Positions 18,215-25,977 are shown, numbered from the stretch's first letter. The stretch: 64,000 bases of DNA from Sporolactobacillus laevolacticus DSM 442 (GCF_000497245.1 NZ_AWTC01000004.1:760-64759), one strand, 5' to 3'. The notes: generated from the sequence alone by a model not told the origin. Numbers and translations are program-made.

Positions 18215-18748
18215 ATGATTTTTTCTATTAATATTTTTAAGAAAAATAAAATCAATTACGATTGGAAAACATTATATGTGGGATTTAATCTGGGTTTGAT
18301 TAAAAACTCTGACATAACTAATTATGCGGTTGATTTTTTAGGCAGCCATTCAGAATCTGATAATCAAAATATTGTTGAACTCGCTTGGGGTGGAAATGAT
18401 ATTGATTACGAGAGATTACTCAGGAACATATTGAGAGAATCAAATGTCGATGACTTAGTTCCAGATTCAGATGTTTGGCAATTAGAAACAAGAAAATGGA
18501 GATTCGGTATTCTGACTGATTTAGAAATAATGTATCAAAATGATCCTGAAGAATTATTAAACAAGATTGCTGAAGTGTATGCTGATTTTGATTATCCAGA
18601 AGACATGGATAGTTTCATTAATTATCTGACACCTAAAGCTGGCTATGATCCGTCATTGTACTCACCAAAGGAGAATGTAGCAAGATTAATGAATTATTTT
18701 AATGTTTTTTTAAACAAAGAACAACAATACTTACAAAAAATTGCATGA
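18215..18748 (+). CDS. DUF2247 family immunity protein
   Basis: 177-residue soluble acidic protein. Blocks VELAWGGNDIDYERLL (about 57-72), WRFGILTDLEIMY (about 102-114) and IAEVYADFDYPEDMDSFI (about 127-144) fit the DUF2247 family, which is found beside polymorphic toxins as immunity genes. ATG at 18215 behind AAGGTGA is preferred to the upstream GTG at 18206, which overlaps that site. Its cognate toxin is the broken fragment immediately upstream, so this gene now probably protects against toxins from sister strains. Confidence 0.7.
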   Translation: MIFSINIFKKNKINYDWKTLYVGFNLGLIKNSDITNYAVDFLGSHSESDNQNIVELAWGGNDIDYERLLRNILRESNVDDLVPDSDVWQLETRKWRFGILTDLEIMYQNDPEELLNKIAEVYADFDYPEDMDSFINYLTPKAGYDPSLYSPKENVARLMNYFNVFLNKEQQYLQKIA

Positions 18749-18941
18749 CTTAACAGTAAGAATAAGCTTTTGCAAAAAAGCTATTCAAAATTTTGTTATA
18801 TAACAAGGATTTTATTCACTATAAAAAAAGCAGTATACTATCTAAATGAAACATCAATGAATAGACAGTTTGGCGTGTTGTAAACTGGAACTGACGATTT
18901 AGAAAAAGTCGTTGCTCATTATTTATTGAGTAGGCGATGAG

Positions 18942-19136
18942 ATGAATTTTGAAGTAAACGGAACAGTGAAGGTTTTAGAAGATAATTCTAAGGATGGTAT
19001 TAAAAAAGGAGATATTCGTACGATAATAATGGTTTATGAAACACCTAATATAGCATATGAAGTTGAGTTTGTAGATGAAGAGGGTAAGGTTAAATTTCAG
19101 GGAGTTTATCATGAAACTCAAATAACTAAATTATAA
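18942..19136 (+). CDS. DUF4926 small protein
   Basis: 64-residue beta-rich protein (SH3-like pattern): VKVLEDNSKDGIKKGDIRTI then YEVEFVDEEGKV, matching DUF4926, a family commonly seen beside toxin cassettes and likely an immunity or accessory protein. Followed by an imperfect hairpin (AACTTGAA with TTCAGGTT, 19144-19172) and seven T, a probable terminator. It lies within the decayed toxin region. Confidence 0.6.
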   Translation: MNFEVNGTVKVLEDNSKDGIKKGDIRTIIMVYETPNIAYEVEFVDEEGKVKFQGVYHETQITKL

Positions 19137-19187
19137 TAACTTAAAACTTGAAGGGATTTTACTTTTCAGGTTTTTTTGTGCTCGCGC

Positions 19188-19304
19188 CAAGGTGCAGAAG
19201 TTCACCCCATATATTTCAACGCTGAAACTTACCATGACAGTAAAATCTACTAGGTTCAAGATGAGATGGCGAAGGAAACGCAGTTGCGGATAAGAAGCTT
19301 CTGA
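19188..19304 (+). pseudogene. Decayed fragment of the LXG toxin gene
   Basis: Reads QGAEVHPIYFNAETYHDSKIY, stop, then VQDEMAKETQ. It parallels QGADVQPMHFNAHAYHDSKI and VQDEMAKETQ of the intact LXG gene (nucleotides 15710-15797), including shared DNA words such as CAAGATGAGATGGCGAAGGA. It is a broken partial duplication that marks the far end of the toxin cassette array. Confidence 0.75.
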
Positions 19305-19362
19305 TCGGGGGATTTCTTTATGCTTGGGAGTGGTTGGTTTCGGCCAAAGGATTTTTTAACAT

Positions 19363-19434
19363 ATAGAACCCGTAGGAAAAGAATAATCAAGCCTTCAGAA
19401 TTTATTAAAGACTATACACTTCCTGAATGTCTTC
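19363..19434 (+). pseudogene. Second, truncated copy of the broken immunity gene
   Basis: ATAGAACCCGTAGGA then TCAGAATTTATTAAAGACTA closely follow the DNA around 17317-17375 (ATAGAATCCGCAGGA, TTATTAAAGACTATAC). The frame SEFIKDYTLPECLLP runs into a stop. Together with 19188-19304 it shows repeated duplication and loss of cassettes. Confidence 0.55.
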
Positions 19435-19561
19435 TGCCGTAGATATTCTTCTAGAATTCGACTGTTACTTAAAAGGCTAAATAGCCGACACAGTTCGACA
19501 ACACGTCTAATTGATGTAGTATACAATTAAAGAAACTTACAATGATTAGGATGGATTAACC

Positions 19562-19726
19562 ATGAAAAAATTCTACCTCATCCTTAGAATAGGTATAACC
19601 GTTATTTCTGTTTTTCTCCTTACACTTTCATACTTGAGAATAATTTCTATAGCAACAGCAAGCCAAATAATTATTCCTATGTGCATACTGTATATCGCAT
19701 TTGTTCCGACAGGTACAAAAAATTAG
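19562..19726 (+). CDS. Small two-helix membrane protein
   Basis: 54 residues, almost entirely two hydrophobic segments (about 5-25 and 30-47) with a basic start MKKFYLILR. AGGATGG lies upstream at about seven bases. No family recognised. It could be a real small membrane protein or part of the degraded locus; it has no stop inside and a sensible topology. Confidence 0.4.
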   Translation: MKKFYLILRIGITVISVFLLTLSYLRIISIATASQIIIPMCILYIAFVPTGTKN

Positions 19727-19789
19727 AGCCCACATCTAGGACTATAGATAGTTAATCGATTGTCGTTGTTCCATTCGTTCAGGTAAAAA

Positions 19790-20866
19790 TTATAGTGTAT
19801 AGATCCTAGATGCCTTATAATCACATTTCCAACCGTCATATTGATAACCGTCAGGGATTCTCAAGAAACACCCAATTGTATGATCACGTCTTCTTTTTAC
19901 GATTCCTGAGACATTCTGGTTATCTATATTACCTTCTGCTGTAACAAGAAACTCATCCTCACATGCAAGCACGATACCGATATGATCATGCCACGCACTG
20001 TCTTTAGGCTTGTTTTCCGGAGAGATTATATGATTAAAAATAACAATATCACCCCTCTCAGGTATAAATCCGCCATTGTCATGAGAAATAAAACCATTGG
20101 CTTTACCCCATTCATACCACGCGCCTGCTCCGGCAAATCTGTATTCAATCGGCGGCTGTTTAATAGGCAGCTCCATCCCGGCTTTCAAAGCGCAATGATA
20201 GACAAAAGCAGCACACCAGTTATTTCTTAATTCGTCGAAGGCAGAGGCCTCAGGATAATACTTGATGATCTCAATAAAAGTTTTATTTTCTCGTTCCCCG
20301 CATATGTTTTGTCCGGCAAATTTTTCAGCAATATCTGCAAATAATGATTTTTTGAATGGTTCAGCCGCGGTTTCCTGGTTTTGTCCATAGTCAATAGATG
20401 CTGCTTCGATGTCGAATTCATTCAGCAGTTTATTTAATCGCGGAACAGCACGCTCATTTATGAGTGAGACGGTGTCGGTTAAAAACCGTTGCAATAGATC
20501 TGCATCTTTTAATACTTCATCGTATTCATCATGGACAACTTCTTTATTTGAATGGTAAAAAATTGCGGATAGGATACACTTTTTCTCTTCATCCGAAAAG
20601 ATATTCATATTTCTGATCGCCGGGCGAGCCATCTCCGCACCACTTTGTGCATGGCATAAGGAGCTTCCGGTAAAAAAGGCATAGATGTCATGCAAGAGCC
20701 CGCTTATATAAGCAAGTTCAGTATTCAGTCCTCTTCTGCCGGCAATAAGTGCGCAGCATTGGGCAACACCATAAGTATGAATGATTGCACTTTTGCGTTC
20801 CGTATCCGATTTTATGTTTTCTATAATCTTATCAACATAATGCTGTACAATCGAAATTCTATTCAC
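19790..20866 (-). CDS. HD-domain phosphohydrolase fused to a CHAP amidase/peptidase domain
   Basis: 358-residue two-domain protein. The N-terminal half is an HD metal-dependent phosphohydrolase: His30, His59-Asp60 (GLLHDI), His72, His105 and Asp121 (KDADLLQ). The C-terminal half is CHAP-like: Cys218 in NNWCAAFVYHC, His295 in AWHDHIGIVL, and EGN at 311-313, the usual Cys-His-acid set of NlpC/P60-CHAP enzymes. No signal peptide or membrane segment is visible, which is odd for a cell-wall enzyme. HD usually acts on nucleotides; the pairing is unusual and its substrate unknown. Single gene. Confidence 0.75.
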   Translation of the reverse strand: MNRISIVQHYVDKIIENIKSDTERKSAIIHTYGVAQCCALIAGRRGLNTELAYISGLLHDIYAFFTGSSLCHAQSGAEMARPAIRNMNIFSDEEKKCILSAIFYHSNKEVVHDEYDEVLKDADLLQRFLTDTVSLINERAVPRLNKLLNEFDIEAASIDYGQNQETAAEPFKKSLFADIAEKFAGQNICGERENKTFIEIIKYYPEASAFDELRNNWCAAFVYHCALKAGMELPIKQPPIEYRFAGAGAWYEWGKANGFISHDNGGFIPERGDIVIFNHIISPENKPKDSAWHDHIGIVLACEDEFLVTAEGNIDNQNVSGIVKRRRDHTIGCFLRIPDGYQYDGWKCDYKASRIYTL

Positions 20867-20978
20867 TTGATGCCCCCCACTTTACCATATTCTTATTTCT
20901 ATTAACGTTATTTTTGACTACTTTACAGGATCTGAAAGGCTTTATCAAAGAGTAATCTTATATGAACGGTAAATCTAA

Positions 20979-21443
20979 TTAGCATGCATAATTCATTTTC
21001 AAAAATTTAAAACTACTTCCGTTAGTATCCTGCATAAAACTATATTCTTCTTTAAAACCAATTTTTTGATATACCTTTATTGCTCTTTGGTTAAAAGCAG
21101 CCACTGATAATGTAATAGTATTAGGTTTATAGTTTGATTTTGCAAAATCAATACCTGCTTTTAAAAATTCATATCCGTGTCCTTTACCCGTTAACTCAGG
21201 TTTCATACCCAGTCCTATTTCAATAGTATTATTTGAAAGCTTATTAAAGCAAAAGAATCCAATAATTTTATTGAAACTTTTAACTACGTAAAACAAATTA
21301 CTTCTTTTTTCAGGATTAAGAAATTCTTCTAGATCTTCCTCATCTGCTTCCATATCATAAAAAGAATAGTCACGGTCATAATGCCAATTATAGGATATAT
21401 CTTCTGCTTGTTCCTGTGTCATTACTTCAAACTTATAATTCAT
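20979..21443 (-). CDS. GNAT family N-acetyltransferase
   Basis: 154 residues. The acetyl-CoA binding block is GLGMKPELTGKGHGYEFLKAGIDFA (about 77-101) with the R/Q-x-x-G-x-G/A pattern changed to TGKGHG, and the C-terminal NQRAIKVYQKIGFKEEYSF is the usual strand-helix of the fold. RimJ/RimL-like small-substrate acetyltransferase; substrate unknown. ATG behind GAGGAG. Confidence 0.8.
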   Translation of the reverse strand: MNYKFEVMTQEQAEDISYNWHYDRDYSFYDMEADEEDLEEFLNPEKRSNLFYVVKSFNKIIGFFCFNKLSNNTIEIGLGMKPELTGKGHGYEFLKAGIDFAKSNYKPNTITLSVAAFNQRAIKVYQKIGFKEEYSFMQDTNGSSFKFLKMNYAC

Positions 21444-21556
21444 AATAGATGCTCCTCGAACGATTATCTTTTTAAAAAGCCCACTATTCTAGTCTACTGA
21501 GAATATAAGAATATGTTTGTTACATTTAATAACAATATAAAAATCAGCCATGATCT

Positions 21557-22288
21557 CTATATGAATGAATGCCAAGTTGCGCCGCTGTTCTTTTGAAAGT
21601 GGAGTGCATCGAGAACTCTGGTACGCATTTTGGGGCGAGTGAGGTAATCTGCAATATTTTCAGGGGTTAAGGTGACGAATGCGGTTTCCTGTGTTTCATC
21701 AGACGTTCTTAGCGTTCCGCCGACAGCTTTTCCGATAAACTCCAGATTGATAATATTCTTTGACATATTTTGGTTGATAGCACAAAGCTGTTCAACCTCA
21801 ACAAGGATTCCTGTTTCTTCTTCGATTTCTCGTTTCAATGCGTCGACAAGTGCTTCGCCTTCTTCTACTTGGCCACCGGGCAGCTCCCATGTATCGTCTC
21901 GCCAATAGGTTCTAACCAGCAGCACTTGGTTCTTGTCATTGGTGATGTAGCCGCGGACGGCGACGATGTGCATTGGTGTGTAGTAATCTCCAGTTGCTTT
22001 TAGAAAATCTTCGTGGCTTGTCATAAAAAGCGGTTCCAATTGTTTTCTTCGCTCTTGAGCACGTTTGTACATAGGGTCTTGTGCAACCGCGCGCATGATT
22101 TTTTTATAAGCATCAAAGTTTTCGTACTCCCAGATCACCACGATTTCATCTTTATTTTCAGTGACTAGCCGTTCAACCAATTTGGCTCCGTGCTTCAATT
22201 GATTGGGAAACAGGTACTCATCGAAAAACTGAGTAAATCGTTCGTATTGATCAGGGCGTATTTGATAACTTTCTCTCCGGTAGATCAT
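21557..22288 (-). CDS. NIPSNAP-like domain fused to NUDIX hydrolase
   Basis: 243 residues from the ATG at 22288, which lies behind GGAGG; the upstream extension to 22342 lacks a site. An N-terminal dimeric alpha/beta barrel (about 1-90: YRRESYQIRPDQYERFTQFF, WEYENFDAYKKIMRAVAQDP) resembles NIPSNAP/ABM folds. The C-terminal NUDIX domain (about 105-230) has the complete box GGQVEEGEALVDALKREIEEE followed by TG. It likely hydrolyses a nucleoside diphosphate derivative. It is divergent from the attenuator leader at 22407. Confidence 0.8.
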   Translation of the reverse strand: MIYRRESYQIRPDQYERFTQFFDEYLFPNQLKHGAKLVERLVTENKDEIVVIWEYENFDAYKKIMRAVAQDPMYKRAQERRKQLEPLFMTSHEDFLKATGDYYTPMHIVAVRGYITNDKNQVLLVRTYWRDDTWELPGGQVEEGEALVDALKREIEEETGILVEVEQLCAINQNMSKNIINLEFIGKAVGGTLRTSDETQETAFVTLTPENIADYLTRPKMRTRVLDALHFQKNSGATWHSFI

Positions 22289-22371
22289 GGTTAAACCTCC
22301 AGAAAATGTTCCGTATAAAGCAATTGTATTCCCATCCTCCATAAGATAAAATTGAAAATAAAAAAGTTAGG

Positions 22372-22400
22372 TTGACACTTCTTATTATATTTGCTATAAA
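22372..22400 (+). promoter_or_regulatory. Sigma-A promoter of the aromatic leader
   Basis: TTGACA at 22372-22377, 17-base spacer, TATAAA at 22395-22400; transcription would begin near 22407, 26 bases before the leader peptide ATG. No protein gene other than the leader peptide lies between it and the aminotransferase at 22924. Confidence 0.8.
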
Positions 22401-22432
22401 TGGAGTCACAAACGCAAAAGGAGTTTTTACTC

Positions 22433-22495
22433 ATGATTGAATCGGGCAAACTCCAATTGAATACATTTTATTACTACTTTGGTTTCTTTCGTTAG
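22433..22495 (+). CDS. Phe/Tyr-rich leader peptide
   Basis: 20-codon frame with an AAAGGAG ribosome site nine bases upstream. Codons 12-19 read FYYYFGFF: seven aromatic codons out of eight, as in phe/tyr attenuator peptides. The stop codon overlaps the first arm (22494-22504) of a hairpin series that ends in a terminator. The ribosome site and ATG sit in a small hairpin (GGAGTTT 22420-22426 with AAACTCC 22448-22454). The peptide itself probably has no role beyond being translated. Confidence 0.65.
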   Translation: MIESGKLQLNTFYYYFGFFR

Positions 22496-22624
22496 TGTTT
22501 GCATTCGTTTCACTGGATGCAAACACTTCAGCAGATGTTTGCATCCATGCGGAAGCCAGAGTGGTACGGTTCAACTCGGGAAAAATAACCACATGGATAA
22601 ATGATCAATAATCCGTGTGGTTTT
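22494..22624 (+). promoter_or_regulatory. Four-segment transcription attenuator
   Basis: Segment 1 AGTGTTTGCAT (22494-22504) pairs perfectly with segment 2 ATGCAAACACT (22517-22527). Segment 2 pairs alternatively with segment 3 TGTTTGCATCC (22536-22546, partner 22515-22525). Segment 3 overlaps ATCCATG (22543-22549), which can pair with CATGGAT (22592-22598), the left arm of the terminator AACCACATGGAT/ATCCGTGTGGTT (22587-22598/22611-22622). Hence 1:2 allows the antiterminator and 2:3 allows the terminator. A ribosome at the leader stop covers segment 1 and favours termination; stalling at the Phe/Tyr codons favours read-through. Confidence 0.6.
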
Positions 22625-22647
22625 CATTTATTAGTAAGAAGCCTTAA

Positions 22648-22680
22648 ACACCCACGGTTATTGATGCCGTGGGTGTTTTT
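22648..22680 (+). terminator. Second terminator in the leader
   Basis: ACACCCACGG (22648-22657) pairs perfectly with CCGTGGGTGT (22667-22676), then TTTT. It follows the attenuator directly. Its left arm CACGG (22653-22657) can pair with CCGTG (22613-22617) in the right arm of the first terminator, so both may open together; that coupling is inference. Confidence 0.75.
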
Positions 22681-22691
22681 CTCTAAAAAAA

Positions 22692-22897
22692 GGCTATGTT
22701 AAAGCTCAATTTTGAATTTGCTACTATGTTAATTGGAGCGGAAGGTGCGAGACTCCTGCGGGAGGGTTCCTGATGATCGCGAGCCAGGCGAGACCCCGCA
22801 GCGAAGTATTGAGCGAGGAGGCTCGCGGATCGCCCGCGGCCGTACCTGTTGATGCGAGCACATGGAGCGAAAATCAACAGTAAAATTTAACAAAGCC
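22692..22897. repeat. MITE/REP-like palindromic intergenic element, copy B
   Basis: Terminal inverted repeats GGCTATGTTAAA (22692-22703) and TTTAACAAAGCC (22886-22897), one mismatch, enclose the GC-rich core GTGCGAGACTCCTGCGGG, GCGAGCCAGGCGAGACCCCG, GAGGAGGCTCGCGGATCGCC at about 22745-22840. Shares core and right end with copy A (91-288). It lies between the leader terminators and the aminotransferase gene. Confidence 0.75.
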
Positions 22898-22923
22898 AGA
22901 AAATACAAAAGGCAGGGAAAAAA

Positions 22924-24123
22924 ATGAGACATTCATTAGTTGGCAAAATGAAAAAGGAATTGGCGCTGTTGCAGCCTTCGGACATTTTGTTATTTGATCA
23001 AGCGACTTCATCGATTCCTGATATTATCAAATTAACGATTGGCGAGCCGGATTTTAATACTCCGGAGCATATCAAAGAAGCGGCAAAACGAAGCATTGAC
23101 AGCAATCATAGCCATTACGCACCACCAGCAGGTACACCTGAATTAAGAAAAGCAATCAGCAATTTTCTTAAAAAGAAATATGATTTGCATTACAATCCTG
23201 ATCACGAAATTCTGGTAACAGCCGGTGCAACGGAAGCGATTTATACCGTCTTGACATCGATTCTGAATCCTGGAGACAAGGTGTTGATGCCGACGCCGAT
23301 CTTCCCACTATACATTCCGGACACGATTCTCGCTAAAGCAGAGCCAGTGTTCATGGATACATCATCAAATGGTTTTGTGCTTTCTCCTGAACTGCTTGAA
23401 GAAACGCTTGAAAAGCATGGCGATGCAGTAAAGGCCATTATTTTTAACTTCCCTACAAATCCGACCGGCGTTACGTACCGGAGAGAAGACGTAAAGGCGC
23501 TCGCTGAGATTCTAAAAAAACATGATATCTTCATAATCAGTGATGAAATATACAGTGAACTCACGTATGGCGAACGTCACGTGTCCATGGCTGAGTACCT
23601 GCCGGACCAAACGATTGTGCTTAACGGTGCGTCAAAATCGCATGCGATGACTGGTTGGAGGATTGGGTTCATCTGTGCTCCGGCAGCAATTACGACAGAG
23701 CTTGGTAAGATTCATCAGTTCACGATCACTTCGACAACAACGATGGCACAAGATGCTGCACAGGAAGCTTTTGAGAATGGGATGAACGATGGCGCGGAGA
23801 TGCGTGTGGAATATGAAAAACGCCGTGATTTTGTTTATCAAGAAATGCGCAAGGCCGGCTTTGAATGTGTAAAACCAGAAGGTGCCTTTTATCTATTCGC
23901 TAAAATTCCCGATGGATTTATCCAAAAGAGCTTGGATTTCTGTACGGATTTGGCACATAAAGCGCGAGTTGCTGTTATTCCGGGCGGATCATTCGGCCCG
24001 GGTGGCGAAGGGTATATCCGGATTAGTTATGCAGCAAGTATGGATCAGCTCAAGGAAGCGATGCGCAGGATTGCGGGCTATGTAGCCGAGAAAGAGGAAG
24101 AAAAAGGGAGTGTGCAACGATGA
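22924..24123 (+). CDS. PLP-dependent aminotransferase, aromatic/aspartate type
   Basis: Class I/II fold-type I aminotransferase, 399 residues, close in wording to AraT/PatA enzymes of lactic acid bacteria. Features: LTIGEPDFNTPEHIKEA (about 38-54), YAPPAGTPELRKAI (about 62-75), FNFPTNPTG (about 177-185), DEIYSELTY (about 205-213), the PLP lysine in NGASKSHAMTGWRIGF (about Lys237) and IRISYAAS near 361. It would interconvert aromatic amino acids and 2-keto acids. Preceded by a leader rich in Phe/Tyr codons and overlapping the D-hydroxyacid dehydrogenase by four bases, so the pair plausibly makes or uses phenylpyruvate-type acids. Substrate is inference. Confidence 0.85.
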   Translation: MRHSLVGKMKKELALLQPSDILLFDQATSSIPDIIKLTIGEPDFNTPEHIKEAAKRSIDSNHSHYAPPAGTPELRKAISNFLKKKYDLHYNPDHEILVTAGATEAIYTVLTSILNPGDKVLMPTPIFPLYIPDTILAKAEPVFMDTSSNGFVLSPELLEETLEKHGDAVKAIIFNFPTNPTGVTYRREDVKALAEILKKHDIFIISDEIYSELTYGERHVSMAEYLPDQTIVLNGASKSHAMTGWRIGFICAPAAITTELGKIHQFTITSTTTMAQDAAQEAFENGMNDGAEMRVEYEKRRDFVYQEMRKAGFECVKPEGAFYLFAKIPDGFIQKSLDFCTDLAHKARVAVIPGGSFGPGGEGYIRISYAASMDQLKEAMRRIAGYVAEKEEEKGSVQR

Positions 24124-25127
24124 AAATCATCATGTTCAGTGTCCGAGACGACGAGGAAGCGGCGATCCGAGAATGGGAGCAAAAGAATGGTGTGCAGGTG
24201 ACTATCAATCGCCATGAATTGGATGCCGAATCGGTGAAATTGGCACAAGGTTATGATGGGATTGTCATCCAGCAACGCAATCGCATCAGTGATCCAATTA
24301 TTTACGAGACGCTCGAAGCATTCGGCTTGAAACAGCTTACCTCGAGAACAGCGGGATTCGACATGATTGATATAGATCAGGCAACGGCGCATGGTCTTGT
24401 TGTTACCAATGTACCCGCGTACTCGCCGAACTCAGTTGCTGAATTGGCGGTCACTCAAGCGATGCGGTTGATTCGCAACCTGTCATTGTTTGATGAGCGG
24501 GGCAGGCAGCAGGATTACCGCTGGAGCGGCCTAATGGCACGTGAGATCCGCTCCTTAACCGTCGGTGTGATTGGCGCGGGACGAATCGGCGGAACGGCTG
24601 CCCGTTTGTTTAAAGCCTTGGGCGCAACAGTCATTGCGAATGATGTTGTCGAGCGGGACGATTTGAGCGATGTGCTCACCTATGTATCAAAGGAAGAATT
24701 GCTGCGACAGGCGGATATTGTGACGTTGCATGTACCTTTAATGGAATCAACCACGAAGCTCATCGATACAGACGCTTTGGCATTGATGAAACAGGATGCA
24801 TTCCTGATCAATGCCTCGCGTGGTCCGGTTGTTGACACCGATGCTCTGATTACGGCATTGCAAAATAAGAAAATTGCAGGGGCGGCTGTTGATACGTTAA
24901 CTGGTGAGGAGCATTTCTTCAATCAGGATTTGCGTGGTGAGGAAATCCCAAATGAGCAGCTACAAACATTACGAGCGATGCCAAACGTCTTGATCACACC
25001 GCACATCGGTTTTTATACAAACCTTGCCGTACAAAATATGGTTGAAATCAGTTTGAATGATGTGCTGACTATTCTTAAAACAGGGAAAAGTGAACATCAG
25101 GTCAATAAGGTAGCAGTTAAAAATTGA
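24120..25127 (+). CDS. D-2-hydroxyacid dehydrogenase (D-lactate dehydrogenase type)
   Basis: NADH-dependent reduction of 2-keto acids to D-2-hydroxyacids, 335 residues. The nucleotide site is VGVIGAGRIGGTAARLFKALG (about 148-168), the catalytic Arg lies in NASRGPVVD (about 232-240), the Glu in the GAAVDTLTGEE region, and the catalytic His in TPHIGFYT (about 292-299). Fits the D-LDH/VanH-like branch. The ATGA overlap with the aminotransferase implies joint expression; together they could turn phenylalanine into D-phenyllactate or supply D-lactate. Which keto acid is preferred cannot be read here. Confidence 0.9.
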   Translation: MKIIMFSVRDDEEAAIREWEQKNGVQVTINRHELDAESVKLAQGYDGIVIQQRNRISDPIIYETLEAFGLKQLTSRTAGFDMIDIDQATAHGLVVTNVPAYSPNSVAELAVTQAMRLIRNLSLFDERGRQQDYRWSGLMAREIRSLTVGVIGAGRIGGTAARLFKALGATVIANDVVERDDLSDVLTYVSKEELLRQADIVTLHVPLMESTTKLIDTDALALMKQDAFLINASRGPVVDTDALITALQNKKIAGAAVDTLTGEEHFFNQDLRGEEIPNEQLQTLRAMPNVLITPHIGFYTNLAVQNMVEISLNDVLTILKTGKSEHQVNKVAVKN

Positions 25128-25167
25128 TCAATGATTCTCCATCATTTAGTGGAAGAAGAGGATTGAA

Positions 25168-25632
25168 ATGGAAATCAAGTCCACAACAGATGCTGCACTG
25201 ATCGCAAGACTTAATGAACCGGTACAAAATTTGCATGCAAAATTATACCCGGAGTACTTCAAACCGTATAATTTTGATGAAATAAGAAAATGGTTTGAAC
25301 GGGTAGTGGAAGAAGATCACGAGTCAACCTTTTTAGTAATCAAAGATGAGGAACAAATTGCCGGGTACGCGTGGATTCAAGTTTTTACTCGTAAAGAAAA
25401 TCCTTTTAAGAAAGAATCAAGGGCACTTGAGGTTCATCAATTTAGCATCATGCCCGCTGAACACAAAAAAGGTTATGGAACTCATTTGATGAACTACATT
25501 TGTCAGTTTGCTAGAGACAAAGGAATCAATGAAATCGTTCTTGATTACTGGTCGGATAATAAAGCGGCAGAACAGTTCTATCAGAAGCAACAATTTACGG
25601 TATATCGAAAAGCTGCTCATAAGCTGCTATAA
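25168..25632 (+). CDS. GNAT family N-acetyltransferase
   Basis: 154 residues with the acetyl-CoA block FSIMPAEHKKGYGTHLMNYI (about 91-110) and the ending WSDNKAAEQFYQKQQFTVYRK (about 130-150) typical of GNAT enzymes. It follows the dehydrogenase after 40 bases and is closed by a strong terminator, so it may be the last gene of the aminotransferase operon. Substrate unknown. Confidence 0.8.
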   Translation: MEIKSTTDAALIARLNEPVQNLHAKLYPEYFKPYNFDEIRKWFERVVEEDHESTFLVIKDEEQIAGYAWIQVFTRKENPFKKESRALEVHQFSIMPAEHKKGYGTHLMNYICQFARDKGINEIVLDYWSDNKAAEQFYQKQQFTVYRKAAHKLL

Positions 25633-25668
25633 ATTGAGTAAAAGAGCTAACAAATAATTTCACGTAAA

Positions 25669-25711
25669 AAAGTTATCGCGCAGACGATTCATCTGCGCGA
25701 TAACTTTTTTT
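25669..25711 (+). terminator. Rho-independent terminator
   Basis: AAGTTATCGCGCAGA and TCTGCGCGATAACTT form a perfect 15-base stem followed by TTTTTT. It ends the aminotransferase-dehydrogenase-GNAT unit. Confidence 0.9.
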
Positions 25712-25779
25712 ACAGGATGAATTCAGGGTTCATATCGGCGGCGTAATGCTTGGGAAAAGTTCTGATTCAGAACACGAAA

Positions 25780-25883
25780 GTGCGAGACTCCTGCGGGACT
25801 GGTATTGTTGATGCGAGCCAGGGGAGACCCCGCAGACAGCGGGTTGACCGAGGAGGCTCCCGGATCGCCCGCGGAAAGGGAGC
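25780..25883. repeat. MITE/REP-like palindromic intergenic element, copy C
   Basis: Core blocks GTGCGAGACTCCTGCGGGAC, GCGAGCCAGGGGAGACCCCG, GAGGAGGCTCCCGGATCGCC as in copies A and B. The outer inverted arms seen in A and B are not recognisable here, so this copy is partial or older. It lies between the GNAT terminator and the MocR gene. Confidence 0.7.
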
Positions 25884-25977
25884 AACTGAAGTGTCATCAA
25901 AGCACAAGTTTGGTGAATTAAAGCCGCATAATAGTGATTGCCTGGTTTTTTTGATGAAAATTGGATACGAAAGGATA

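Noticed and set aside
22555-22580. T-box-like core (GAGTGGTACGG) in the aromatic leader
   Set aside because: The core resembles the T-box antiterminator sequence, but the expected long stem I with specifier loop and the following ACC are missing, and the three GTTTGCAT segments plus leader peptide explain the region better. Kept as an alternative to test.
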